A stretch of 64,000 nucleotides of DNA from Silene conica (GCA_029255685.2 CM055320.2:40239927-40303926); one strand, 5' to 3'; shown: positions 1 to 11,989, counted from the stretch's first letter. The notes: generated by a model from the letters alone, not told the origin. Numbers and translations are program-made.

Positions 1-183
1 AAATCATTCGCCAGTACCAATGCTTGTACGTAATTCTGTTACCCATATACTTTGTCTTTTATGTTCGCAGCGTCACTGGTCTGTAAGCCTTTCCACAGGC
101 TGATTTGTATTTCCGTTGCAATACTTTGTATATTGTTTTCCTTTTCTTTAATATTAATGAGTTTACCTTTGTCGAAAAAAAAA
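1..183. other. A/T-rich flank, possible tail of an upstream transcript or LINE
   Basis: No convincing coding sequence. A T-rich stretch ends in a run of about ten A at 176-185, which could be the poly(A) end of a LINE or processed insertion whose body lies left of the window. No endonuclease or RT motif is visible, so this is only a possibility. Confidence 0.25.
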
Positions 184-409
184 AATTCTTGCTTGAGACC
201 GTCTTATTTCAGACGGACCAAAATGTCACCATTTTTTTTAATAGAATGTAACCATTTAATAACAAAATTTTTTATCGCAAATTAGTTACTCTTTACCCTG
301 AAAAATGATCTTAACATTTTATCAAGAAATGATAACATTTTATTGTAAAAGTGGTTACAATAAGTCCGTTTGAATTTCAGATCAAAAGTGACGGTTTGAA
401 ATAAGAATT
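184..409. mobile_element. Small inverted-repeat MITE
   Basis: The first 20 bases (184-203) match the reverse complement of the last 20 (390-409) at 16 of 20 positions; both ends carry an ACCGTC core. The 226-bp interior is A/T-rich and non-coding. No clear target duplication was found, so the superfamily is not assigned. Confidence 0.45.
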
Positions 410-1823
410 TGCCTACTTTATAAGGTAGAGGAGGGGAGAGATATGCTTAATTGGTAATTTTACTCAAAAGAGAGAGGAAGGTGAGTTGCGGCATTGGTAT
501 GATAGGTGTGGGGGTGTGAGTGATTAGTGTGTTAGAGTTTTGGGTCTATTATTTAGGTTAAGTTTTTATAGAGGATGTAATAGAATGACCTAAAAATCTT
601 GAATGCATGTAACGTAAGCCCAATATACTACATTTATAGATCGTAAGTTTGTAAGTCTCCCATATTACGACATTATTCGTTTTAGGCTTAAGACAAGTTA
701 AGGAAATATTGCTTATATATATATAATATATTTGTTGTATAATACTGGTCCGTCTTAAGCTTAAAACAAATAGTATCGCCTTAAACAAGAATTTAAGTAC
801 TATACATTTATTCATCGTTTTAGAAGAGTTTGAATTTTTGATTGTCGACTATTTGAAAAAATGGTTGGGCCCAATTATTAGCAAGTATTGCTTGGTAAGA
901 ACTTGAGTTATCATTTTTTAGACAAAATTTCACGTTAATTATCATTCTTGTATACAAAAATAACGAACATATACTTGTGGAGCAAGCTGTATTTAAAAGT
1001 TGTGACTATTAAGTTTTAAATTATACTATATCGCAGTTTTGTATATAAAATTTAGCATTATTTTTATATTATATCACAAGTTTGCCTATTTAACATTTGA
1101 ATAAATTGTTTCAAAAGTACACGAGCCATAATTTTCATTTCGTCCTATTTTCACCGATTAATATTACGTAATTTGTACTAAATAGTAACATGTTAAAATT
1201 CTCATTCAAGTGCACGGGTCAAAATCCTCATTTTAACATGTGCATAAGTTTTACAGACACACAAGTGTTTGACTTAATGAAACACATGTTTAAGTATTTT
1301 CATAGGCTGCAACTAATTAGACCCGTGTAATTTGACTAATAATGCTTTGTTTTTTCATTTGAATAATTTGTTTCAAATAACGTATGAAATTATTCGAGTA
1401 ACACGACAAGGTAAAAAAACAAATTTAGCTAATAGGAGGACATGACGTACTATAACTATTCGACATAATGAATTTAATGAAATATTTACGCTAATTCAAA
1501 CGAAATATTATATTTGTTGTTTAAAATGTTTCAAACATAATACTCTGTTTCACAAAAGAAATATTTTTTATTGCAACTGAAACACTAATGTATAAAACAA
1601 AATTTCATGCAGCATTTACGAACAATTTTTTTTATAATAAGACAATGTAAAAACAATATTTATATTTTCATTTTAATTAATAGAACAATTTCTCTCAAGT
1701 ATATATATACTTTTTATAAACAAAATTCAAAAAAACATACTCGTACAATTTAAACGAGCTACAAACTAGTTACGCTCAATTCTAAAATTTAATTCCAAAT
1801 TTAAATTAGCAAGCAAGCTCTTA
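410..1823. other. A/T-rich intergenic DNA
   Basis: No supportable gene, RNA or structured repeat. ORFs here are short, A/T-driven and without recognisable domains. Confidence 0.6.
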
Positions 1824-2979
1824 GGGCTTCAACAATGGTAATTTGTGAGTTGTGTTCTTATCAATGAATGAACTATGCTCCATTGTTGGACCTTGTTTGC
1901 AAGCAGTTCGTTCTTAGTGTTTTTTGCAGAAGAACTAGTTCTTTGTAAAGGAAACAAAAGGAAGGGAGAAAGGAGGAAAGAGTGCGTGGGAAACACCCAT
2001 AGGAAATATAGAGAAAAAGTTGGAGAGTAAATCTCAAGCCAATGTTGAAGAGAGTCGTTATGAAAACCATGTGGGACATGCCCACTAACTCTTTTTTTTT
2101 TTACACAAATTTGTAACCTCAACTTAACTCAACTCAAGACAATGGTCATCTAAATTTGTTTTTTTTTTTCTTTTAAAATTTAGCATTTTACATTTATTAA
2201 TTTTTTTTTAATATGTTATATTATTTATCTATAAATACCAAACCTTAGTTTCATAAAAAAACGCACAAATTTCTTCTTTCTTCTTTCTTCTTTCTTCTTT
2301 CCATCTTAAACATATTAAAAAGCCTTAACTTATTTTATTAGTCATGGATCCTAGTTAGAGAGGACCATTCACAAATATGTTAATAACACAAATCCTGAAA
2401 ATCAAGAAAATTCCAATAATCCGCCAAATTTTCATGGTTATCCCTTCCCACCAATTTATAGTTACCAAAATATCCAACCACCGCAAAATTCAAATGAAAA
2501 TTCAAATCAACCGATGCCAATGTTCTACCCAGGATTTTATCCATATCCACCCGGATATGGTGTGACTGACAATTTTAGTCATGGATCAAATGTTGTAAAA
2601 ACAATGTGTACCGTCAATGGAGAAAATGTCGATATCTAATTTTATCGTATTTAATTATGCTTAAGTTTGTCTTATCTTATTGTTTAAAATAAAAAGTTTG
2701 TCATATGTAAAAATATAATTATTTATGTCATGTTTGATTTTTATGTTTTAAAAATTAAAGTTATATACGTTATTAAATAATTAATCACAAAATATTTTTA
2801 TAATATGTCTGTTTTTATGGTTGGATAATAGATAATGGATTGTGTGTCCCATTTAAAAATAAGGCAAGAACATTTATCATTGTTGTGATTAGTTCTTAAA
2901 ATGATGAATTTAGTTTTAAGTGACGTGACCTATATGTGGCAAAAACAAACCAATTCTAGGTTTGTGCATTACTAATGCT
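1824..2979 (+). mobile_element. Decayed PIF/Harbinger-like element
   Basis: The left edge reads GGGCTTCAACAATGG and the right edge, read inward on the minus strand, GAGCATTAGTAATG; the ends are loosely related. Flanking triplets are TTA (1821-1823) and TTG (2980-2982), an imperfect three-base duplication as PIF/Harbinger elements make. Inside, about 2344-2638 in the plus strand reads as an Asn/Pro/Tyr-rich N-terminus resembling the first exon of the Myb-like ORF1 of plant Harbinger elements, broken by a stop after four codons and a frame change. No DDE transposase is present. The assignment rests on composition and weak termini. Confidence 0.35.
2271..2301 (+). repeat. (TTCTTTC)n microsatellite
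   Basis: About four 7-bp units of pyrimidine-only sequence just upstream of the decayed Harbinger ORF. Confidence 0.85.
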
Positions 2980-3047
2980 CTTGAAAACAAACCAATTCTA
3001 GTTCTAATCTTTTCACACTTAACTACATTACGAGGAGATGAATTTAT

Positions 3048-3695
3048 TAGGGTTGAGCAAAAAATCCGATGATCCGAATTATCCGATATCTGATCCGTAT
3101 CTGATTCGAATTAATGGATATTTGATCCGAAAAATGGTTTGGTTCGGATACCCGTATCCGAAATATTTGAATATCGGATCAGATATGGATATCTGGCTTA
3201 AAAATTTGGATATTCGATATCCGAAAGTTATCGGATCGGATATCAAATATCGGATCGGATATCCAATATCCGTGTAATATCCGATCCGTATCCGAGATTT
3301 TGTCCATAAATATTAAATAACACTCGCTAATTTCATTTCACTCAAGAACCGTCATTCACAAAACCATAAATAACCCTCGTCTACAAAACCGTAAATTTTA
3401 ATTTATTTTCATTAGCAAAACCAATAATCCACAATTCCACATTCACAAACCCACATTTTCATTTTTAATACGCTACTTTTCTTTTTTATTACAGTTTTGA
3501 CAATATATATTTACATTGATCGGATCTCGGATATCGGATAACTGATCCGAAATTTTCGGATAGTTTCGGATACCAAATTTCGAATATCCGAACATTTCGG
3601 ATCAGATCATGAATACTAAAATTTTGGATTTTCGGATTGGATATCCGATCCGAAGTAGGATTTTGGATCAGATACCCGATCCATACTCTGCCCTA
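3048..3695. mobile_element. hAT-type MITE with 8-bp TSD
   Basis: The element begins TAGGGTTGAGCA and ends ACTCTGCCCTA, giving imperfect TAGGG...CCCTA terminal repeats. It is flanked by perfect 8-bp duplications GAATTTAT at 3040-3047 and 3696-3703, the size made by hAT transposases. Both outer quarters are packed with short copies of ATCCGAT and its complement on both strands, like subterminal transposase-binding repeats of hAT elements. It has no transposase and is non-autonomous. It sits about 85 bp upstream of the TATA-like box of the TAG gene. Confidence 0.85.
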
Positions 3696-3787
3696 GAATT
3701 TATGACTGTGGTAGGGCCATATTTCCACGTTCCCCCATTATTGTTTCCCTCCCGTTTTTGTGTTTGAGAAATGTGACCATCTCTTGA

Positions 3788-3795
3788 TATAAAAA
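3788..3795 (+). promoter_or_regulatory. Probable TATA box of the TAG gene
   Basis: TATAAAAA lies about 150 bp upstream of the chosen ATG, leaving room for a 5' UTR of roughly 120 nt. Position and sequence fit a plant core promoter; the start of transcription was not seen directly. Confidence 0.5.
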
Positions 3796-3946
3796 CTAAG
3801 CACATCCCTCCTATTCAGTTCCCTTTCCTTCTGTCCTCCTTAGATACAGTGAGCTGTTTTTAATTCCACTCCGTTGAACAACAGAATAACGCCACCAAGT
3901 AGCAACCCGAATAACACACAAAACGTGTACATTATACACCAACATC

Positions 3947-5936
3947 ATGTCATCTCCCTCTGTCGATAGCAGACCCGTCCTTGAGTCAGCTTACAACCGC
4001 GGATTACCAAACACCTTTGAGCGTCAAAAATCGGTCAAAAAAGACAGCCCAACTACCCAGCCACAACGACCTTTGCCGCGTTCGACCAGACCTAAGCCAT
4101 CCTCCAACACTGCAACCACCTCTCCACCGCGTCCTTCCGCTGTAAAGCGGGGAAATGAGAGCCATGTTGTCACCTCTACTTCTGATAAGATTATTATACC
4201 TCGAACTTCTCTGACACGATCTGTTAGTACATTGGAGATTAAGAAGTGTAAAAACTGGGGTGGTAATACCAACGTTAATAATGAGGTTGATCCTTGTTTG
4301 ATGTTGGGTAGTAATTATTCATCAGCTTTGATTACAGAATCACCGGGAAGTATCGCAACGGTTCGAAGAGAACAAATAGCACTCGAAACTGCACACAGGA
4401 AGATGCGAATTGCTCATTATGGCAGGTCTAAGTCTGCTAAATGCGACTCCAAAGTTTCTCCATTGATCGAGTCTCTTGGTAATGTCAAGACTTCAGAAAC
4501 ATCGGTTTTGGACAGAAGATGCACATCTGTCACTCCTAATTCTGGTAAACATTCTTATATTCTTCAAATCAGTGCCGATTAATTAGATTATGGCACACAT
4601 TTTAGTATATATACTTTATGAATCCAAAACTCTGTATTAAATAAATGGCTCAGGTTTATTTAGGGATTAATAATTATTCTAACAAATAACTCCCTACCAC
4701 ATAAGACATGCCATTATGCTGATGGTTTGGGAAATTCTGTCTATATGTACTAGTCCTGCGTCTCAATAACTCATTCACTTAGATAATACTTGGTATTATT
4801 TTATTTTTGTAAGAAGTATTTAATTAGTTGAAAGCTGGAAACATGAGGTAGCTAATTTGTCCGCGTTTCATAAACTATAGACCCACTTTACGTTGCATAT
4901 CACGATGAGGAATGGGGAGTACCTGTGACTGATGACAAGTAAGGTTTATAATTTCATACTGTATGTTTTTTTGGTATGATCAAGTTGTTGCCAAAATGGA
5001 GTTATTTTAACCAATTTGTTGTTGCTGCTTATCTAGGATGTTGTTTGAGTTGTTGGTGTTGAGTGCTGCGCAAGTTGGCTCAGATTGGGCTTCTATCTTG
5101 AGGAAACGTCAAGATTATAGGTCTGATTCCTTGTACACACTTCAATTTCCCAACTTTTTTTTAAAAACATTTTAGCGACTTCATTAAAAAAAAGTCACAT
5201 AATAATCACATTTTATCATAAAATAATCACATTCGCCGTTTGAAAGAAATTGGATGCGACCCGTCATATACATATCGTACAAGTATCATTTGGTCATTAG
5301 CAATTGTTACAAAGTACAAACATTAAAATAGATGAGGGGTCAATTTTGTTTATAAATTCTCACCTAGTACTAATTCTGTCGTCAGAGTAATGAGTGATTG
5401 TTACGAACTACTATAATTATTCTCGTTTCAGGGATGCTTTTGCAGGATTTCATGCAGAAACTGTTGCTAACTTAACTGAAAAGCAGATGACCTCAATTAG
5501 TACACAATATTCCATTGATATTGGTAGAGTTCGTGGGGTAGTCGATAATGCCGCAAGGATGGTCGAGGTAATAGTAAATACAAAGTTTGTTGCACGCAAA
5601 TATTTCTATTTTACATGCATTCAGCCATTTATATTGAATTATTACCCGATTTTAACATAACAGATAAAATCTGAATTCGGGTCCTTGGCAAAATACATTT
5701 GGGGATTTATAAACGGCAAGCCTATTTCTCCTCAATACAAATTTGCCCATAAGATCCCTATCAAGACGTCAATGTCGGAAAGTATTAGCAAGGACATGGT
5801 GAGACGTGGGTTTAGAACCGTTGGTCCAACTGCCATTTACTCTTTTATGCAAGCGGCTGGTCTCACCAACGACCACCTGATCACTTGCTACAGACATCTC
5901 GAGTGCACTCTGCTCGCCTCTTGTTCATCGATATAA
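3947..5936 (+). CDS. DNA-3-methyladenine glycosylase I (TAG family), five exons
   Basis: Base-excision repair enzyme of the HhH-GPD TAG family, which removes 3-methyladenine from alkylated DNA. Exons joined by reading frame and GT-AG sites: 3947-4544, 4881-4938, 5037-5120, 5432-5567, 5664-5936; total 1149 nt, 382 aa. Residues 1-190 are a Ser/Pro/Thr- and Arg/Lys-rich tail, usual in plant homologues and possibly a targeting region. The catalytic domain starts near C192 and holds AYHDEEWGVP, a conserved Trp in VGSDW, VRGVVDNA, MVRRGFR and LTNDHLITC. C192, H207, H363 and C367 match the Cys-His-His-Cys zinc site of E. coli TAG. The E. coli base-pocket Glu38 aligns with Ser here, whereas the pocket Tyr is kept. 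The frame is open throughout, so the gene looks functional. Fusing exons 1 and 2 across phase 1 restores the conserved DPLYVAYHDEEW. Confidence 0.92.
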
Positions 5937-6460
5937 CAATATAAATAGCATGTTATCTCTACAAACGTCTTACAACAATACCTGACAATATTCTTAAGAC
6001 AAATGAAATTTTACGCTTTTTTTTTTAATTTCGTGTAAGCCTTATAAGGGGTCATGGTAAAAAGAAAGCCGAGGAGGCTAACGACATCTAACTCCCTTAT
6101 CTACCTTTCTCCAAAAGAACAAAAAAAATTGTTTTAAGCAGTATTGTTGACGGAAAGTGTGGTTTTTGTTTTTACATAAAAGTTATAGTAGTACGGAGCA
6201 GCAATTTTTTGATTGTAAGTAAGCATGTAATTATTGTTGAACCCTTAATTTATATGGCGTTTATGAGGAGTGAATTAATTGTGGGAATACAATATTTGGC
6301 TATAATTAAAAGTTTAAAAATGAGAAGCTTTCATTAAATTATTGAGGGATGACTTTATTGTACCTCTTTATTTGTTTATATTTGGTCATCCCTTTTTATT
6401 GTTGATTATTTGGTAGCTATTTTGATAATAAGCTTACCTATATTATATTTAACTGTGATT
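5937..6460 (+). other. 3' flank of the TAG gene
   Basis: A/T-rich sequence after the TAA, including a T10 run near 6018. It likely contains the 3' UTR; no other gene or repeat was recognised. Confidence 0.5.
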
Positions 6461-6644
6461 CATGTATGTTTGTTATTTGTGGGGTAACATTTAACCCTTA
6501 AGTTGTAAAATGGTGTTTCAGTGAAGTTACTAAAGTTGTAAGACGTTGGTAGAGGTTTGTGCATTGCTGTTAGTATGTGTGATGTGTGTGAGAAGATTAC
6601 AATTACAATATAGAGGGAAGGAAAGGGCGCGGGTGTAGAAAGGC

Positions 6645-6692
6645 AGGGGCAGGGGCAGGGGCAGGGGCAGGGGCAGGGGCAGGGGCAGGGGC
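6645..6692 (+). repeat. (AGGGGC)8 hexanucleotide repeat
   Basis: Eight perfect AGGGGC units, followed by degenerate GCATGTGCAAGTGCATAAGC-type repeats to about 6718. Read in any minus-strand frame it gives low-complexity dipeptides (Cys-Pro, Leu-Pro, Ala-Pro), which explains three overlapping ORFs here that are not genes. Regular runs of four G could form a G-quadruplex. Confidence 0.95.
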
Positions 6693-6924
6693 ATGTGCAA
6701 GTGCATAAGCATGTGCAAATGGAGGCAAAATCATGTGGGAAGTTATCAAGAGAATGATACTGAATGACGAAGCCCATGTGAGCATCCCACTTTGCTGCAT
6801 TATTTGTAGATATCTTTAACAGCCTGTTCTTCATACTTGATAACTCATGCCTTTGCCGCCTCCCTTTTGTAGGACCACTCTCCACCTCACCCTTCCCATC
6901 TTCGTTGCTCATCTCTTCTTTTTA

Positions 6925-7962
6925 TTTTGGGTTTTTTACCTGCTAACCCTATATTTTTTCAAATTTTACGTGATAACCCTACTTTTCAAAGAACACACAT
7001 GATAACTCTCAACTTTATTAATACGTATTTCCTTGACCCTCAACTTGTTATCCGTCAATTTTGTCCGTTAAGTTTTGACGTGGCCAATTGAATTTTGACA
7101 TTTCTTACAAAGTAACCTTATATTTTTAAAAATTCTAAAAGATAATCTTACTTTTTCTACAAACCACACGTGTATAAAATATAATTCTTCAATTAAATTT
7201 TCTTTTCAAAATTTCACTCGACTACACCCAAATTGTCAAATCTACCATCATTACCCTTCAATTAATCGAGTTTTGAAAGAAAAATCCAAGAAGAATTTTT
7301 TTCGACATCAAGCAATTGTCAATAAGATATTATAATTATCAAAGTAAAAGTACTCTATAGAGAACATTATAATTAATAATCAATCCCAAATTTGATTCAT
7401 AGGATTAATTTCATTAAAAACATTTTGTTTTAAAACATAAACAAATACCCGAAAACTGAAAGTCTTGTAAACACAACAATGACTTACTTCAATTATAGGA
7501 CAATTAATACAATAGAGTTGGGTACAATGGAGGAGTGGAGACTCATTTGTAAACATTGGGCTTAATAGTGGTTTTATTTGTTAACTATTGAATCCGATTT
7601 ATGGAGATTTGTGATAGTGATACTTTAAAGAGAGGATGATATTGAGAGTTGACATTTTTCGGAGTAATCGAGTGAAAAGCATGCTAAGAATGATAAATTA
7701 AGGAAATAAGGGAGTATTTTTAAGAGTTTTTTCTTTTATAAGAAAACAAATAGGGTTATTTTGTAGGATTTAAAAAAATATAGGGTTACCATGTAAAATA
7801 TCTCAAAATTTAATTATCCACGTCACCTACTTAACGGCCAAAATTAACGGAAAAAAAGTTAAGGGTTACGGCAAAGCGTACTAATAAAGTTGGGGGTTAC
7901 CATGTGTGTTTTCTGAAAAGTAGGGTTACCATGTAGAATTTGAAAAAATACAAAGTTACCAT
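6925..7962. mobile_element. Long-TIR MITE, Mutator-like, split by element G
   Basis: The left arm (about 6925-7165) and right arm (about 7722-7962, resuming at 15677-15685) are inverted copies over about 240 bp, sharing TAACCCTA-type blocks, the GACGTGG segment and the GTCCGTTAA/TTAACGG segment. The 550-bp middle is A/T-rich and non-coding. Long imperfect TIRs with internal sub-repeats suit a Mutator-type MITE, but no 9-bp duplication was identified. Element G inserted inside the right arm at the sequence ACCAT. Confidence 0.6.
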
Positions 7963-8560
7963 TGATGCCCGTCGTTGAGGGCACCAAAGATAAGATTTAT
8001 AATTTCCTAGCTTTGACTATAGATAGTGAAAGTCAGGGTCAAACCACAGAGAGGTGGGGAATGTTTATTGTTTGATATCAATGTTTTAGGGTTAACAAAT
8101 TGGGGATTTTAGGTTGGTTGTCACTAAGTCTAGAATTAAAGATAACAATAAAACAAGAAAATAAGAATGAAATAAAACTTATAGTAAAAGGGATGCTAGG
8201 ATGTTCGGGTAGTAAATAGCTACGATGGTGTAAATCCTAAGTCAACATGTATTGCAGTCGCGTAAGGGGTGTAACATATCCTTTCGGTCTATGGTACCTA
8301 ATAGCTCCTTTCGGCCTATGCTATTAGTTCCTAGGTCTCACAATTATTGGGTGTCAACAATAAGGGTGATTCCTAATTCTTAGGTCACATACCTTTCAGT
8401 CTTAAGTAACCTAGCCGTCTTAAAACGTAAACCAATGCCCTTCCCATATCTTTCAATCTTGGGTAAGTCATTACTAACATCCTACCAGTCTCCTTTCAGT
8501 CTCATTGTAGGTTATTATTATAGTCTACGAATTAATATAGTCTGAAAACATACGCGCGTC

Positions 8561-8634
8561 GGTCGATCGAGCAGCTAGTCCAGTCGGCCGACCAACACCT
8601 CGGTCGACCGACCAGTTAAGCCGGTCGACCGACC
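8561..8634. repeat. Phased palindrome cluster, G LTR (left)
   Basis: Four motif copies start at 8561 (GGTCGATCGA), 8582 (AGTCGGCCGACC), 8602 and 8623 (GGTCGACCGACC): spacings 21, 20, 21 bp. Linkers differ. Confidence 0.85.
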
Positions 8635-9172
8635 AGAGGTCTGCTACAGTCGGTCTCGGAATTCGCACTATCTACGCATATTTACTCCCTACATCCTAAC
8701 ATATGTAATTAGCTACTCATGAATATTGAAACGATAATGAAAACAGTAATAAACATGGAATTCATAATGAACATTAATCTAAACACGCAATAACAATAAA
8801 GGCTTTTGGGATTCTAACCTAAACCGGATACTAGCAATTCTAAGATAAGAACAATATTAAAACTGAAATTAAGAGAAGAATTACCACAGTAGGAATTAGG
8901 GTAGAAAGAACAAAAGCTTTATTGAATCCGTGCGGAAAGATTAATGAACAAATAACAAAACTAAAGAAAAGTATTGTGGTGAATTGAGAACTAAAAATAA
9001 AAGATTAAACTTATTGTTGCAAAACTAGGTAATTAACGTATTCTAAAACTGAATGATAAACTTGATGCCTAACCCTAATCACGAATTAGGTCTTAAGTAG
9101 GCGGAAATAAAGAGTTTTCTAATGACATAATTACTTGAATGGACTTTGCGGAATTTTCTGAGTCTGCGCTGT

Positions 9173-9205
9173 GGTCGACCGACCAGATGATGAGGTCGGT
9201 CGACC
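9173..9205. repeat. Inverted motif pair, G LTR (left)
   Basis: GGTCGACCGACC at 9173 and its complement GGTCGGTCGACC at 9194, 21 bp apart start to start. Confidence 0.85.
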
Positions 9206-9698
9206 TCCTGTCGGGCTTGGTGTACTTCTGACGAATTCTGCAGCGCGCGTCGATCTTAAAACATCTGCCATTTCTTCGTTACTCATGATAATATGGCGAT
9301 TTCCACGGCGTTGGAAAGATAAGAGGATAAGCTTTGATCTCCAACTGGAATCACTCCATTATCGGCTCTAGAACTCGAGATATAGACATTTGAAACAGGC
9401 TGCAATATCGTGGATCGATTCTTTGCTTTTTTAGAGCTTGTAAACTATATGCACCTTTGCTTATGCTATCTTCAGGTCTTGAAATGTGCGCTAGGCTTCA
9501 TTCCTTCGTGTCCTTAGCCATAAAAATCACTTGAGGACGGATTTGGTTTGAAATCGCCTCTTTTCCGCATAATTCTGCAAAATAGCATAAAAATACAAAA
9601 GTAGACAAAAGTTGGGAAATAAAGGCTAAAACATCGTAAATGAGCTCTAAAATGCGTGTGAAAATAGTTGTAAAACATCATAAAATAGACACGCATCA

Positions 9699-9720
9699 AA
9701 TTCCCCAAACCAAACCCTTA
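9699..9720 (-). promoter_or_regulatory. Polypurine tract of G
   Basis: On the minus strand a G/A/T stretch with TTTGGTTTGGGGAATT directly abuts the TG of the LTR, as expected for the plus-strand primer. It matches the corresponding tract of Z (60318-60339). Confidence 0.7.
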
Positions 9721-9891
9721 CTTGTCCTCAAGCAAGAACTAGACTCGATCTTAACTAATGGAACGATTTCAATCTCAGAGCGAAATTTACACGTTAGCCT
9801 AGACCAATGCCAAGTATAAAATGAGATAGTATTCAAATCATGCAAACGAGTTATGTTGTTGTCAAACTTGCAAAAATAAAGACTGTAGAGA
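9721..9891. other. G internal, non-coding
   Basis: Untranslated 3' internal part of G; no ORF with a recognisable domain. Confidence 0.6.
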
Positions 9892-9896
9892 CTTTA

Positions 9897-10448
9897 TGTA
9901 ACAACCCGACCCACCACCGTCGTAACACAAACCCAATAAGATGAGTGCACACTTTTGGGCCAATTATTTGTCCTACTTAAGCCCAAAAGCACAAGGCCTT
10001 GTTACTAAGTGGTGGGTGGAAGTTATTATAAACACATCACAAGCCTCACATTCTACCGATGTGGGACAACTTTCCTCTCATACTCTTGGGGTGTTACAAA
10101 CTCCCCCACTTAAAGAACACAACGTCCTCGTTGTGCCTCAAACTTGACCACAACCAGGGCCAGAATCCTCCCCCGCTAGGTGTGTGACCCGGGTACTCCC
10201 GACCACAGGCTCACCACACGGTCGCAGGGTCGCTCTGATACCATTTGTAACAACCCGACCCACCACCGTCGTAAGACAAACCCAATAAGATGAGTGCACA
10301 CTTTTGGGCCCATTATTTGTCCTCACTTAAGCCCAAAAGCACAAGGCCTTGTTACTAAGTGGTGGGTGGAAGTTATTATAAACACATCACAAGCCTCACA
10401 TTCTACCGATGTGGGACAACTTTCCTCTCATACTCTTGGGGTGTTACA
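9897..10448 (-). mobile_element. TRIM element 1, complete
   Basis: 552 bp with TSD CTTTA (9892-9896 and 10449-10453). Terminal repeats 9897-10098 and 10246-10448 begin TGTAACAACCC and end GTGTTACA. The short interior has, on the minus strand, a tRNA-iMet PBS (TGGTATCAGAGC) next to one LTR and a purine tract AAGTGGGGGAG next to the other. It has no coding capacity, as in terminal-repeat retrotransposons in miniature. Confidence 0.92.
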
Positions 10449-10909
10449 CTTTATACCATGGACTCTCGCGGTACGCTCGAGACACTCATGAAGCAAAGGG
10501 TGAGCATATGTAAAAGATAGGAAGAAGTATATTGTAAAGACACTCACCTAACTACGACCCGTGAAAACATGCCTGCAATCTAACATGAACAAAAATTCTA
10601 CAACTATGTATAAACACACTCATCAAGTGACTCGGATACATGCAATTGAGGCAATGAAAGATATGTGAGGTGAAAGGTAAAAAGTGGTTAAGATGTTTTT
10701 GGATTTTTGGGGTTAGTAGCCAAGCTAGTAAAACCGTTTCCCAACAACATAATTCACAACTTTTGATATTAAAAAGATGCTCTTTTGTAGCACAACTCTC
10801 ACATTAAATATAAGAAAGGACTCCAAAATATTTTGAATGAAGTACGGGAGTTATAACATATAAAAGAAAGGGATTTCAGAACGAATTTCGAATTCTGATC
10901 CTGTCAGTT

Positions 10910-10942
10910 GGTCGACCGACCTAACGGTGCGGTCGGTCGACT
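10910..10942. repeat. Inverted motif pair in G interior
   Basis: GGTCGACCGACC at 10910 and GGTCGGTCGACT at 10931, 21 bp apart. Confidence 0.85.
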
Positions 10943-11956
10943 GACTCTGTATATTTTGATTTTTTCGTTTTTTCTTTTCTTTCTTTTTCTTTCTTTTTCT
11001 GTTCTTTTTCTTTTCTTGCTTTCTTTATTTCTTTTCTCTTTTTTCTCATGATAGCATACAAACCAAGATGCCTCAAAAAATAAACCAAAGACCACAAATA
11101 CTAGCTTGGAAGAGTAGGCTAAGTATGAGATGTAGTTTTGGGGGAATAAAAAGGCAATTTTGGCTATGTAGGGCTTATGGGTAAATAAGAGAAAAGGGAT
11201 CCAGAATGCACGTACCAAGACTCACAAAACGAGATAGTAAAACAAGTATATAGCAATTCAAGTTCATTTATGCATATTGATGTAACATGTTCCAAGGGGA
11301 GTACTACTCACATCCTAGACAACTGGTTTAAAAATGAAACCAGGAAATAAGCTCTAAAAAACTCAGAATGTATCGTAGGTTGCCAAGGTATAAGTCAAGT
11401 CTCAAGATATACAAATTGACAAATACTCGTAGATATGCAAAATACTGTCATACTAAAACAAGTTGACAAGGCAAGGCAAAGGCATAAACATGTAAGATAG
11501 CAAATATCATCCTTGAAATACTCTCGTTCCGATTCAACCTATATGCTAAAATAAACGTGCATTTTTTTGGAATTTTGGGATTTTTTCTATTTTTTGATTT
11601 TTGTATATGCAAGGAAAATAAAGAAAAGAACAATGCAAGACAGAAATGCAATAAACGTGTGACAAAATGCAATGGAACAACGCATGTGACTAAAACATTC
11701 CGCAAACCAACCCGCACAATGTCTCCATTGTGCATTAGCCTAAGTAAAGGTTTTATGAAAAAAATAAAAACTAAATGCAAGAACGTAAGAGCCAAGGAAA
11801 AAAGGAAAAGAATCACCGTATTTTTGAGCGCGAGGGAAACCTCCCCAAACCAGCGTAAGCTGGGGGGTTTCGGTGGCCAGCAGTGCCACTCCAAGTACCT
11901 CCCTATCACGTTCGCAGACTTCCCGAAGCGTCTTGAGGCGTCTGTACAGGAGAACA

Positions 11957-11989
11957 GGTCGGTAGACCCTTCCCCCTGGTCGACCGACC
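11957..11989. repeat. Motif pair in G interior, left of TRIM 2
   Basis: GGTCGGTAGACC at 11957 and GGTCGACCGACC at 11978, 21 bp apart; TRIM 2 inserted 5 bp after the second copy. Confidence 0.82.

Larger units (their letters stand above)
7963..9698 (-). repeat. LTR of G (3' LTR in element orientation)
   Basis: 1736 bp, TG...CA. Near-identical to 13940-15671 apart from scattered substitutions and small indels. Contains a four-copy GGTCGACCGACC-type cluster (8561-8634) and an inverted pair (9173-9205). Confidence 0.92.

Noticed and set aside
52..285. 77-aa ORF at the left edge
   Set aside because: Crosses an A-run and the start of a small MITE; no domain.
3038..3277. 79-aa plus-strand ORF
   Set aside because: Lies across the end of the hAT MITE; its repeated residues come from ATCCGAT subterminal repeats.
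6460..6912. 150-aa minus-strand ORF with Cys-Pro repeats
   Set aside because: Produced by the hexanucleotide repeat; all three minus frames are open through it and no domain is seen.
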